Shown piece by piece: positions 19,734-27,441 of a DNA stretch of 64,000 nt. The translations under genes were made by a program, and so were the position numbers. The DNA is from Sphingomonas panni (lineage in GTDB: Bacteria > Pseudomonadota > Alphaproteobacteria > Sphingomonadales > Sphingomonadaceae): the NCBI RefSeq assembly GCF_022664435.1, contig NZ_JAKREU010000002.1:372001-436000 (forward strand), written 5' to 3'. The notes below the pieces were generated by a model. It did not search any database. It saw only the letters and a program-made list of their open reading frames with translations, and was not told where the DNA came from. The stretch's first letter is position 1. Every line of letters begins with the position of its first letter.

Positions 19734-21553
19734 TCGATGATCTCCATGGAGCCCTTCGGCCTTTCCTTGCCGTCGAGCGGCTCGTTGATGAGGATGTGCA
19801 TCGCCGCCCAGGCGATATCGGCATGGCCGTCCTGCCCACCGCGCCCGGCCTTGAAGGTAACGTTGCGACCGCTGGTGGTGATCGTCTTCTTGATCGAAAT
19901 GAACGAAGAGACGACGTCCATGTACAGGCTGTCGAACGCCAAGCGCCCACGGCGCACGATGTTCTGCGCCTTCATGACCATCGCCGCCTTCACTTCGAGC
20001 GAATATTCGATCTTTGTGACGCCGCCGATACCGCTGTCTGGTTTGGCCAGAAGCTGATGGACGCCAGCACCGACACCGGTCGCGTCGATGCCGAGGTACG
20101 TCACGGTGTAGCGCGACAGCACCGCCTTGATGAACTCGGCCTGCTGCTCGAAATCCAGCCCGCGCAGTTGATGGCGTTCGAGAATGCGGAACTTGCCGCC
20201 CGGCGTGACCGGCGGTGCCATGATGACCAGCGCGGCATTGTCGCCGTCCTCGCTGTTCTGCGGGTCATAGCCCGCCCACACCGCACGGTTGCCATAGGGC
20301 CGCGCCGCCTCGGGATCGAAGTCGGTCCATTCGACCAGGCTGTCGCAGCCGAGCGCTACCAGGTCGTTGAACCGGAAGGCGCTCAGGCTGTCGTCGACGA
20401 ACACGCACCCGAACAGGTTGGCGAACTCGTCCTCGGCATATTCGTCCTGCAGCTCGTCGAGGTCGACCAGGTCGAACCCCTTCTCGATCGCGTCGTGGAC
20501 GGTGACGATCTGGCGCCAGACCGCATCCTCGCACAGCCGACCTTCCTTCAGCGCGGCATGGCTGACATCGATCTCGATCCGGTCGGCCTTCGCCTTGCGC
20601 CGGTTGCGCCGCTCGCCGGTCCAGTAGGGATAGGCAAGATGCGCGACGGTCGACGGTGTTGAGAAATAGGTCTTTCGCCAGTGCTTGTGCGTCGCCATGC
20701 CCGAGGCGACTTTGTTCAGCTCCTCGAACCCGTGGACCCAGAAGAACTCGTCGAAATAGAAGTTGCCCGACCGGCCCTGTGCCGTGCGAAAATTGGTGCC
20801 GAGGAAGTGCAGCTCCGCCGCCGCCTCGCCCTCTGGGCGTAACGCGCTGGTAATCAGCATCGGGTCGCCCTTCAGGTCGACCCCGACCAGCTTGGCAAAA
20901 CCTACGATGTAGTTGCGGAATTGATGCGCCTGCGCCTTAGAAGCGGACAGGAAAATTTGGTTGCGACCGCTCTCGATCGCATCAATCAGCGCTTCGAACG
21001 CAAAATAATAGGTCGCCCCGATCTGGCGCGACTTCAGGATCATGCGGGTGCGGCGCGACAGGTTCGCCCACCACGTTTCCTGATAGCCGAACAGCTGATC
21101 GAGGAAGATCGCCTTGAGCTCGGCCGCCTGTTCGGCGGTGAAGTGGTTCGACTTCGCCTTTTCCTTGCGCGGACCGGAATTGCGGTTCGCCACCCGCTCG
21201 TTCAGGTCGCCTCCGTGTCCGCCCGGCTCCTCGTAGCGCCGGACCTTCGCCAGCGCCGCGACCTGTCGACCCAGCAGATCGATTTCCTTGAAATCGACCG
21301 GCGTCTTCTTGTCCTTGGCGATGAGCATCATCCACCGCGCTTCGAGGCAGTCCTCCAGGCGCCGGATGCTGGGCACATCGTCCCACTTGCCGCGATCCTT
21401 CCACGACTGGACGGTGGTGCGTGCCACCTCCAGTTCCTCGGCGATCTGGCTGACCTCCCACCCGCGCCAATACAGGCTGCGCGCGGCGCGCCGCCGGTCC
21501 TCGATCGGCAGCGTCAGCGGATTGCGCAGAAAGGGGGCGGTGGCGGGTTCCAT
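19730..21553 (-). CDS. P: Terminase large (ATPase) subunit (P2 gpP-like)
   Basis: 607 aa. An N-terminal HTH (LYWRGWEVSQIAEELEVART), the Walker-A-like SRQIGATYYFAFEALIDA, Walker B FYFDEFFWVHG, and a C-terminal RNase-H-like nuclease beginning AVWAGYDPQNSEDGDNAALV. It packages DNA with the gpM small subunit. The ATG at 21553 fits the start of gpP proteins; the frame upstream runs into a 29-bp palindrome and is not coding. Divergent from the scaffold gene, as in P2. Confidence 0.93.
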   Translation of the reverse strand: MEPATAPFLRNPLTLPIEDRRRAARSLYWRGWEVSQIAEELEVARTTVQSWKDRGKWDDVPSIRRLEDCLEARWMMLIAKDKKTPVDFKEIDLLGRQVAALAKVRRYEEPGGHGGDLNERVANRNSGPRKEKAKSNHFTAEQAAELKAIFLDQLFGYQETWWANLSRRTRMILKSRQIGATYYFAFEALIDAIESGRNQIFLSASKAQAHQFRNYIVGFAKLVGVDLKGDPMLITSALRPEGEAAAELHFLGTNFRTAQGRSGNFYFDEFFWVHGFEELNKVASGMATHKHWRKTYFSTPSTVAHLAYPYWTGERRNRRKAKADRIEIDVSHAALKEGRLCEDAVWRQIVTVHDAIEKGFDLVDLDELQDEYAEDEFANLFGCVFVDDSLSAFRFNDLVALGCDSLVEWTDFDPEAARPYGNRAVWAGYDPQNSEDGDNAALVIMAPPVTPGGKFRILERHQLRGLDFEQQAEFIKAVLSRYTVTYLGIDATGVGAGVHQLLAKPDSGIGGVTKIEYSLEVKAAMVMKAQNIVRRGRLAFDSLYMDVVSSFISIKKTITTSGRNVTFKAGRGGQDGHADIAWAAMHILINEPLDGKERPKGSMEIIE

Positions 21554-21598
21554 CGGCGGCGACCCTAGCCACGTCCGCCCCCCGCCCCGGAGCCACCG

Positions 21599-21627
21599 GC
21601 AATGGTAGAGACGCACTCTACCATTGC
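21599..21627. promoter_or_regulatory. 29-bp palindrome, copy 1 (45 bp upstream of P)
   Basis: Perfect 12-bp arms GCAATGGTAGAG and CTCTACCATTGC around a 5-base centre, ACGCA on the plus strand and TGCGT when read towards the terminase gene. It is in the divergent P/O control region, 45 bp before the P start codon and about 80 bp before O. Identical copies precede J and V at nearly the same distance and in the same relative orientation. Confidence 0.85.
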
Positions 21628-21708
21628 GCTCGCTTGAGATGCGGCCCGCCTTCCGCCCCTGTGGCGGTCATCGCCCGCCCGGCATTTGACCCCCGAGGAC
21701 CGCACCCC

Positions 21709-22587
21709 ATGGCCAAGACCCGCTTTTTCCGCATCGCCGTCGAGGGCGGCACCACCGACGGCCGCGTGATCGAGCGCGCATGGATCGAACAGATGGCGGC
21801 CGGCTATAACCGCGCCAGCTACACCGCCTCGATCAACTGCGAGCATATCCGCGGCTACAGCCCCGAGCCGCCGTTCAATTCGTACGGCGTGGTCGACGCG
21901 CTGAAGACCGAAGAGATCGAGATCGACGTCGCCGGCAAGAAGGAAAAGCGGCTCGCCCTGCTCGCATCGCTGGAGCCGAACGACCAGCTGCTCGCCGTTA
22001 ACCGCGCCAAGCAGAAGCTGTTCACCTCCTGCGAAATTACGCCGAACATGGGCGGCAGCGGCAAGGCCGGTCTGGTCGGCTTGGCCGTCACCGACAATCC
22101 CGCGTCGCTCGGTACCGAGATGCTGGAATTCGCCGCCGGCAAGGGCGACGCGAACCCGTTTCATTCGCGCAAGCAGGACAAGGCGAACGTCTTTTCCGCC
22201 GCGCTCGAAGCCGACATCGCGCTCGATGACGTAAGCGACCCGACCGGGGTTTTCAGTTCGATGAAGGCGATGTTCGACGGGTTCGCCGCCAAGTTCGCCA
22301 AGGGTGAAGACAAGCCGGCCGAAACGCCTTCCACGCCGCCCGCACCGACCGGCGGCGCCGGTGGGAAGGAACCGGCGAATGACAACTTCGCCCAGTTCGC
22401 GAGCCAGTTCGGCGAGACGATGACGCAGGCGATCGCCGTCGCGTTCACGCCGCTGAACAACACGGTCGCCTCGATCCAGACCGACCTGTCGGCGCTCAAG
22501 CAGCAGGTCGAAACCACCGAAGCCCCGAACAGCTTCCAGCGCAAGGCCGCCACGGGTCACAACGGCGCGGTGCTGACCGACTGCTGA
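21709..22587 (+). CDS. O: Capsid scaffolding protein with protease domain (P2 gpO-like)
   Basis: 292 aa. The N-terminal half is the gpO serine protease: FFRIAVEGGTTDGR, INCEHIRGYSPEPPFNSYG with the catalytic His, CEITPNMGGSGKAGL, and TDNPASLGTEML with the catalytic Ser. The C-terminal part is Pro/Ala linker and helical scaffold (FAQFASQFGETMTQAIAVAF, then coiled-coil SIQTDLSALKQQVE). It directs capsid assembly and cleaves capsid proteins and itself. First gene of the rightward head operon. Confidence 0.93.
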   Translation: MAKTRFFRIAVEGGTTDGRVIERAWIEQMAAGYNRASYTASINCEHIRGYSPEPPFNSYGVVDALKTEEIEIDVAGKKEKRLALLASLEPNDQLLAVNRAKQKLFTSCEITPNMGGSGKAGLVGLAVTDNPASLGTEMLEFAAGKGDANPFHSRKQDKANVFSAALEADIALDDVSDPTGVFSSMKAMFDGFAAKFAKGEDKPAETPSTPPAPTGGAGGKEPANDNFAQFASQFGETMTQAIAVAFTPLNNTVASIQTDLSALKQQVETTEAPNSFQRKAATGHNGAVLTDC

Positions 22588-22630
22588 TCGACCCCCGCCC
22601 CGCCCCCGACACGCCGCACAGGAAAACCCC

Positions 22631-23713
22631 ATGCACAACGACACCCGCCCCCTCTTCAACGCGCTGACCGCCCAGGTAGCGTTGCTCAACGGCGTTGCCG
22701 ACGCCACCGTCTCGTTCTCGGTCGCGCCCGTGGTCGAACAGAAGCTGGAAGAAAACGTCCAGCAGTCGAGCGAATTTCTGCAGCGGATCAACTTCATCAC
22801 TGTCGATGCCCAGGAAGGGCAGAAGGTCGGCGTGGGCGTTACCCGCCCGATCGCGAGCCGCACCCAGACCGACAGCAAGACCGGCAAGCGCCGCACGCCG
22901 ACGGACCCGACGGACACCGGCGACAAGGGCAAATATCGCTGCGAGATCACGCATAGCGACGTCGCCATCAAATACGCCCGCCTCGACCAGTGGCGCCATC
23001 GTCCCGAATTCCAGACGCTGGTGCGCGACGTCATCACGAAGCAGCAGGGCCGCGACATCATCATGATCGGGTGGAACGGCGTCGCCTGCGCCGCGAACAC
23101 CGACGTCGTCACGTACTCGCTCCTGCAGGACGTCAATTACGGTTGGCTCTACAAAATCCGCACGTTCGCGCCGACCCAGCATATGGCCGGTGGCGATCTG
23201 GCACCCGAAACCCGCAACGGGACCGGCCTCGTCACGGCGCCGGGCAAGGTGTACGTTGCCGCCGGTACGCCCGGTGTCGACGTCGACTATGTCAACCTCG
23301 ACGCACTGGTGTTCGATGCTACCGAGCTGCTCGCCGAATGGCATCGTGACGATACCGACCTCGTCGTGATCTGCGGTCGCAACCTGGTGCACGCGCACTT
23401 CGCGAATTTCATCAATTCGGCGGGCAACACCCCGACCGAGGTGGAGGCGCGCAACCGCATCCTGACCCTGCCCAAGCAGGTCGGCGGCAAGACGGCGGTG
23501 ATGGTGCCGTTCTTTCCGGCGAACGCCCTGCTCATCACCCGGCTCGATAACCTGTCGCGCTACGCGCAGGCGGGCACGCGCCGCCGGCAGATCGTCGATG
23601 AGCCGGAATACGAGCAGATCGCCGACTATCAGTCGCTGAACGAAAGCTACGTGGTCGAGGATTACGACCAGGTCGCGTTCGTCGAGAACATCGTGCTGGG
23701 CAAGAAGCCCTAA
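22631..23713 (+). CDS. N: Major capsid protein (P2 gpN-like)
   Basis: 360 aa, HK97-fold capsid protein of the P2 family. The N-terminus MHNDTRPLFNALTAQVALLN with a VEQKLEENVQQSSEFLQRIN helix, GIGVTRPIASRT-type loop (here GVGVTRPIASRTQT), RDIIMIGWNGVACAANTD, and the C-terminal ESYVVEDYDQVAFVENI are gpN landmarks. P2 gpN is cleaved near its N-terminus by gpO; the scaffold protease next door suggests the same here. Confidence 0.93.
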   Translation: MHNDTRPLFNALTAQVALLNGVADATVSFSVAPVVEQKLEENVQQSSEFLQRINFITVDAQEGQKVGVGVTRPIASRTQTDSKTGKRRTPTDPTDTGDKGKYRCEITHSDVAIKYARLDQWRHRPEFQTLVRDVITKQQGRDIIMIGWNGVACAANTDVVTYSLLQDVNYGWLYKIRTFAPTQHMAGGDLAPETRNGTGLVTAPGKVYVAAGTPGVDVDYVNLDALVFDATELLAEWHRDDTDLVVICGRNLVHAHFANFINSAGNTPTEVEARNRILTLPKQVGGKTAVMVPFFPANALLITRLDNLSRYAQAGTRRRQIVDEPEYEQIADYQSLNESYVVEDYDQVAFVENIVLGKKP

Positions 23714-23762
23714 CCGGCTCCGCCCCGCACGTCCTCCCCTTCGTCGTCATCGGAACATCGCA

Positions 23763-24533
23763 ATGAGCCTCGCTCTTCGCATTCAGGCACGCGTCCTGGC
23801 CGCACAATCCGCGATTGTTGCGCATGACGGCGACGTCGCCACCGCCGGTTCGCCGGCGGTGGCCCCCCAATCGTCTGACCGCGCAGCCGCGACCGCCGCC
23901 GCGCAGATCGGCGCGCGCCTCACCCACGACCTGCGCCGGCTGAAGGAGATCAAATCGATCGCGCACAAGATCGCGGCGAAGCGCGAGATGCTGCCCGAAT
24001 ATGCCGACTGGGTCGCCGGGCTGCTGTCGGGCGCGCAGGCCGCTGGCGCGGGCGTGTCTGGCGACGTGCTGCCGACCGTCATGGTCTGGTCGATCGACGT
24101 CGGCGACTTCGCCGGCGCGATGCCGCTGATCGAGCATGTGCTAGCGCACAAGGTCGCGATGCCGCAGCGCTACGCCCGCGACGCCGCGACATTGATCGTC
24201 GAGGAAATCGCCGAGGCCGCGATCAAGGCGCAGGCCGCCGACGGGCCCTTCGACCTCGCCATTCTCGAACAGGTGGAGGCGCTGACCGCCGACGACGACA
24301 TGCACGATGAGGTCCGCGCCAAGCTGCTGAAGGCGATTGGCTTCGAGCTGGACCGCACCGCCCAGACCGCATCGGGTGCCGGCGCCGACGCCACTCCGCT
24401 CTTCGTCCGCTCGCTGACCGCGATGAAGGCCGCCCAAGCCCTGCACGACCGCGTCGGCGTGAAGACCACCATCAAGGCCGTCGAGAAGCGTCTCGCCGCC
24501 GCCAAGCCCGATCTCGCCGGTTCCAGCGGCTGA
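23763..24533 (+). CDS. M: Terminase small subunit (P2 gpM-like)
   Basis: 256 aa, third gene of the head operon as in P2. DLRRLKEIKSIAHKIAAKRE, MLPEYADWVAGLLSGAQAAG and TVMVWSIDVGDFAGAMPLIE followed by VLAHKVAMPQRYARD match gpM, which recognises cos DNA and stimulates gpP. Ala-rich helical protein; the C-terminus ends in KRLAAAKPDLAG. Confidence 0.9.
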   Translation: MSLALRIQARVLAAQSAIVAHDGDVATAGSPAVAPQSSDRAAATAAAQIGARLTHDLRRLKEIKSIAHKIAAKREMLPEYADWVAGLLSGAQAAGAGVSGDVLPTVMVWSIDVGDFAGAMPLIEHVLAHKVAMPQRYARDAATLIVEEIAEAAIKAQAADGPFDLAILEQVEALTADDDMHDEVRAKLLKAIGFELDRTAQTASGAGADATPLFVRSLTAMKAAQALHDRVGVKTTIKAVEKRLAAAKPDLAGSSG

Positions 24534-24646
24534 CACCAGCTCGCCCCCCGGCGTCTCGGGGGCAGGTCGCAAGACGTGGGAGGGCCTTCGGGCTGTGGGC
24601 CACGCTCCTCCGGTCTCCACCCCCGAATTTTTCGAAAGCCCGCCCC

Positions 24647-24859
24647 GTGACCCACGCCGCCCTTCTCTTCGCCCTGTCCGCCGCGCTGCTGGTCGGCGCA
24701 CTGCTGACCTTGGGCGGCGCGATCGTCGCGGCGGACCATCCCCGCTGGTCGACCGACCTCGGCATCGCACCCGCCGACCTCGAGCCCCTCGCGATCGGCA
24801 CCGCCGCCTTCGGTCTGCTGACCTTCATCGCCGCCGCCAGCGCGATCGGCGGCGCATGA
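24647..24859 (+). CDS. Small two-helix membrane protein, 70 aa
   Basis: Two hydrophobic segments (ALLFALSAALLVGALLTLGG and IGTAAFGLLTFIAAASAIGG) separated by a short loop. It lies between the M and L homologues, a place where P2 has no gene, and overlaps L by ATGA, so it is co-translated. Could be an accessory lysis or envelope protein; no family recognised. Confidence 0.6.
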   Translation: MTHAALLFALSAALLVGALLTLGGAIVAADHPRWSTDLGIAPADLEPLAIGTAAFGLLTFIAAASAIGGA

Positions 24860-25359
24860 GCGGCTTCGGAACCATCGGCGGCGGCGCTTGCCTCGGCTCG
24901 GTCATTCCCGAACCGTCGACATCGGTTGACGGTGAGATCGCGGCCGACTGGTATCCCGCCGTCAATCTCGACCGCCTTCGGCTCGATCAACGCATCGGCA
25001 CGCGACAGGTCGTCACACCCGAACGGCTGCGCGATGCGGTGCGCGCAGCGCTGCTCTCGATCGACAACCAGCTCGGCGCGCAGGCGGCGGCATGGGAAGC
25101 GGCCGGGCATGCCAGCCTTGCCGACGTACCGGCCAAGAAGATCGACGGCGTCAGCCGCCTGGTCATCGCCTTTCACCGCGCCGTTGGCGCGCTGACCAAG
25201 GTCGAGCTGATCGAGCGGCACCGCGACCTCGACACCACCGCCGGCGGTGACCGCGACGCCGGCGCGCTCGATCCGACGATCGGCGAGCTGCACCGCGACG
25301 CGGTCCACGCCATCCGCGACATCCTCGGTCGCACGCGCACCGATGTCGAGCTGCTGTGA
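24856..25359 (+). CDS. L: Head completion/stabilisation protein (P2 gpL-like)
   Basis: 167 aa. WYPAVNLDRLRLDQRIGTRQ, VVTPERLRDAVRAALLSIDN and DAVHAIRDILGRTRTDVELL are typical of gpL, the neck protein that stabilises the filled head. Start fixed by the ATGA overlap with the upstream small membrane protein; the end overlaps X. Confidence 0.88.
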   Translation: MSGFGTIGGGACLGSVIPEPSTSVDGEIAADWYPAVNLDRLRLDQRIGTRQVVTPERLRDAVRAALLSIDNQLGAQAAAWEAAGHASLADVPAKKIDGVSRLVIAFHRAVGALTKVELIERHRDLDTTAGGDRDAGALDPTIGELHRDAVHAIRDILGRTRTDVELL

Positions 25360-25574
25360 TGGCTGACACCGTCACCGCGCGCCAGGGCGATACCATCGAT
25401 CTGATCCTGCACCGCGACCGGGGCTTGGGACCGGAGGCGATCGGCACCGTCCTCGCCGCCAATCCTGGCCTCGCCGCGCTCGGCGCGGTCCTGCCCGTCG
25501 GCACCGCCATCATCATCCCCGATGCCGCCGCGGCGGCACCGGCCACCCGCCCGCTCCTCCAGATTTGGGACTGA
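25359..25574 (+). CDS. X: Tail protein X (P2 gpX-like, LysM-type)
   Basis: 71 aa. TARQGDTIDLILHRDRGLGP, then VLAANPGLAALGAVLPVGTAI and IPD is the short LysM-like fold of phage tail protein X, which helps join the tail and probably binds peptidoglycan-like structure. ATG at 25359 overlaps the L stop (TGATG). Ends with a Pro/Ala linker and LLQIWD. Confidence 0.88.
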   Translation: MADTVTARQGDTIDLILHRDRGLGPEAIGTVLAANPGLAALGAVLPVGTAIIIPDAAAAAPATRPLLQIWD

Positions 25575-25575
25575 C

Positions 25576-25911
25576 ATGAGCAAGCTGCTCGACATCCTCG
25601 ACATTCTGCTCGCCTTGCTGGCAGGCCTCGCCCCCGGCGCGATGGGCGCGGCGGTCAGCCTCGCCTATGAAAAGGGACTGACCTGGACCGAGAAATTCAC
25701 CCAGTTCACGGTCGGCACGGTCGTCTCTTATTTCGCGCGCGGCGCGATCGTCGGCCTGTTCGACCTGCATACCTTCGTGGTCGACGGCATCGTCTTCACC
25801 GCCGGCATGATCGCCTTCCGCGCTACCCCGCGCTTCGCCAGTGCCGTCATTGACGCGCTGGTGTCGGTACCCGGCCTGATCCGCGACCGCATCGTCGGAG
25901 GCGGCAAGTGA
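25576..25911 (+). CDS. Holin-like membrane protein (P2 gpY position)
   Basis: 111 aa with an N-terminal hydrophobic helix (LLDILDILLALLAGLAPGAM), a second segment around YFARGAIVGLFDLHTFVV and a third around GIVFTAGMIAF, ending in a basic tail. It lies between X and the endolysin, where P2 encodes its holin Y, and overlaps the endolysin start by 4 bp. The sequence is not clearly gpY-like, so the holin call rests mainly on topology and place. Confidence 0.65.
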   Translation: MSKLLDILDILLALLAGLAPGAMGAAVSLAYEKGLTWTEKFTQFTVGTVVSYFARGAIVGLFDLHTFVVDGIVFTAGMIAFRATPRFASAVIDALVSVPGLIRDRIVGGGK

Positions 25912-26411
25912 CCTATTCGATGCACAAGCTCGTAGCCGAGCTGACCCGCGACGAAGGGCTGCGGCTGACGACGTATCGCTGCGCGGCGGCCAAGCTCACC
26001 ATCGGCATCGGCCGCAATCTGGACGATGTCGGTATCAGTGGCAGCGAGGCGCGGCTCTTCGGCTGCGACACTCCCACCCAGGCGCTGGCCCATGTGAAGC
26101 GCCATGGCGTCACGAAGCGGCAGGCGGAATCGCTCTTCGCCAATGACATCGTCGGGTGCGAGCGCGATCTCGACCGCCGCCTGCCCTGGTGGCGGTCGCT
26201 CGATGACGTCCGGCAGCGCGTCCTGCTCAATATGTGCTTCAATCTGGGCATCAATGGCCTGGTCGGCTTCCGCAATACGCTGCGCATGGTCGAGCGTCGG
26301 GAATATGAGGACGCCGCCGCAAATATGCTGAAGTCGCTATGGGCGCGACAGGTCGGAGCGCGCGCGCAGCGCCTGTCGGCGATGATGCGCACCGGAAAGG
26401 ACGCGCGATGA
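25908..26411 (+). CDS. Endolysin, T4-lysozyme-type (GH24) muramidase
   Basis: 167 aa from GTG (an ATG four codons later is the alternative). LTRDEGLRLTTYRCAAAKLT followed by IGIGRN carries the catalytic Glu and the downstream Thr/Gly loop of GH24 lysozymes, and VLLNMCFNLGINGLVGFRNT is the conserved C-terminal lobe. It has no signal-anchor, so release should need the holin-like protein encoded just upstream. It occupies the P2 gpK position. Confidence 0.92.
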   Translation: MTYSMHKLVAELTRDEGLRLTTYRCAAAKLTIGIGRNLDDVGISGSEARLFGCDTPTQALAHVKRHGVTKRQAESLFANDIVGCERDLDRRLPWWRSLDDVRQRVLLNMCFNLGINGLVGFRNTLRMVERREYEDAAANMLKSLWARQVGARAQRLSAMMRTGKDAR

Positions 26412-26905
26412 TCCGCCGCATCCTCGACGCCCTCGGCCTGGACCGCCAATGGCTGACCCTGATCGCAGTCGGTGCCGCCGCCGCCTTCCTCTACGTCCAG
26501 TGGTCACGGGTGACCGGCGAGCGCGACCGCGCGCTGCATTGGGCGGAGGTCGCCTGCGCTGCGGCCGGCAGCACCTATGCCGCCTCGATCGAAACGGTCG
26601 ATGGCAAGCGGGTGAAATTCGCCACCGGCCAGCGCTGCAAGGCGACGATCGCCGATCTCGCCGCCTTCCGTACCGACACCGACCGCATGACCGCCGACAA
26701 GCTGGCGGCGGCGATGCGCGACCGCGACGCCCGTACCCAGTCCGATGCCGCCCATGCCCGCGCCGCCGCTGAGGCCGCGCGTGCAGCCACCCAGAGAATG
26801 GAAGCCGCCGATGCGAAAGCTACCCCCACCGATCGCGTCGATGGCGATTGGTTCGCTGCTCTTAATGACCTTGCCGGGCTGCGCGCTCCGGCCGCCCGTC
26901 GCTAG
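26408..26905 (+). CDS. Inner-membrane spanin (Rz/LysB-like)
   Basis: 165 aa: one N-terminal transmembrane helix (WLTLIAVGAAAAFLYVQWSR) followed by a long helical, Ala/Arg-rich periplasmic region (AHARAAAEAARAATQRMEAA). Location after the endolysin, and a lipoprotein reading frame nested in its 3' end, fit an i-spanin that fuses inner and outer membranes during lysis. Start overlaps the endolysin stop (ATGA). Confidence 0.8.
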   Translation: MIRRILDALGLDRQWLTLIAVGAAAAFLYVQWSRVTGERDRALHWAEVACAAAGSTYAASIETVDGKRVKFATGQRCKATIADLAAFRTDTDRMTADKLAAAMRDRDARTQSDAAHARAAAEAARAATQRMEAADAKATPTDRVDGDWFAALNDLAGLRAPAARR

Positions 26906-27122
26906 GTCGGTGCCGGTCGCCGTCGAGATCCGCGACACGCCCCCGGCCGAGCTGCTGCGCTGCCCGGTCGCGCCGGTCGGCTATCCCGCCGATGCCGAGG
27001 CGACGATGCCCGCCGCCGTCCGCGCCGCGACGATCCGCATGGCGACCGCCCTGCGCGACGCCCGCGACCAGCTGCTGCGCCTGATCCGCTGGCACGACGC
27101 CAGCGCCTGCAAGGAAATCTGA
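26811..27122 (+). CDS. Outer-membrane spanin lipoprotein (Rz1/LysC-like), overlapping the Rz gene
   Basis: 103 aa. MRKLPPPIASMAIGSLLLMT leads into LPGC, a good lipobox. The mature part is Pro-rich at first and then helical. Its first third is encoded in the +1 frame inside the Rz-like gene, the standard overlapping Rz/Rz1 architecture of Gram-negative phages. ATG at 26811 is preferred over ATGs further upstream because it gives a proper signal peptide. Confidence 0.8.
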   Translation: MRKLPPPIASMAIGSLLLMTLPGCALRPPVARSVPVAVEIRDTPPAELLRCPVAPVGYPADAEATMPAAVRAATIRMATALRDARDQLLRLIRWHDASACKEI

Positions 27123-27123
27123 C

Positions 27124-27441
27124 ATGGGAAAGACCAGCCAGGGCGTCGAAATCGCTGAGGTGAAGGAAGGCACGCTTGCAGCGGTCGGCGCATCGCCCGG
27201 CACCTTCATGCGTGGGCGCTTCGCCTTTGCCGTCACCGGCGATTTCGTCGGCACCGGCCGACTGGAGCAGACCTTCGATAATGGCACGACGTGGATTCCC
27301 GTCTGCCTCGCCGATGGATCGCCGCGAGAATTCACCGCCCCCGACCGGATCGTGATCGACGAACCGGAGGCCGGCATCTTCTACCGCTTCCGGGTGACCG
27401 CCCGCACCAGCGGCACCTTCAAATGGCGCTTCGCACAATGA
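27124..27441 (+). CDS. Hypothetical virion-associated protein, 105 aa
   Basis: Beta-rich: GTFMRGRFAFAVTGDFVGTG, then RLEQTFDNGTTWIPV and YRFRVTARTSGTFKWRFAQ, resembling small jelly-roll or fibronectin-like adaptors found beside phage tail genes. It directly precedes and overlaps (ATGA) the SGNH hydrolase gene, so the two probably work together. No P2 counterpart. Confidence 0.65.
   Translation: MGKTSQGVEIAEVKEGTLAAVGASPGTFMRGRFAFAVTGDFVGTGRLEQTFDNGTTWIPVCLADGSPREFTAPDRIVIDEPEAGIFYRFRVTARTSGTFKWRFAQ

Noticed and set aside
21540..21640. N-termini such as MVECVSTIA and MVETHSTIA recurring on several frames, suggesting a family of leader peptides
   Set aside because: They are translations of the palindrome itself (ATGGTAGAG..), which starts with ATG on both strands, not independent coding signals.
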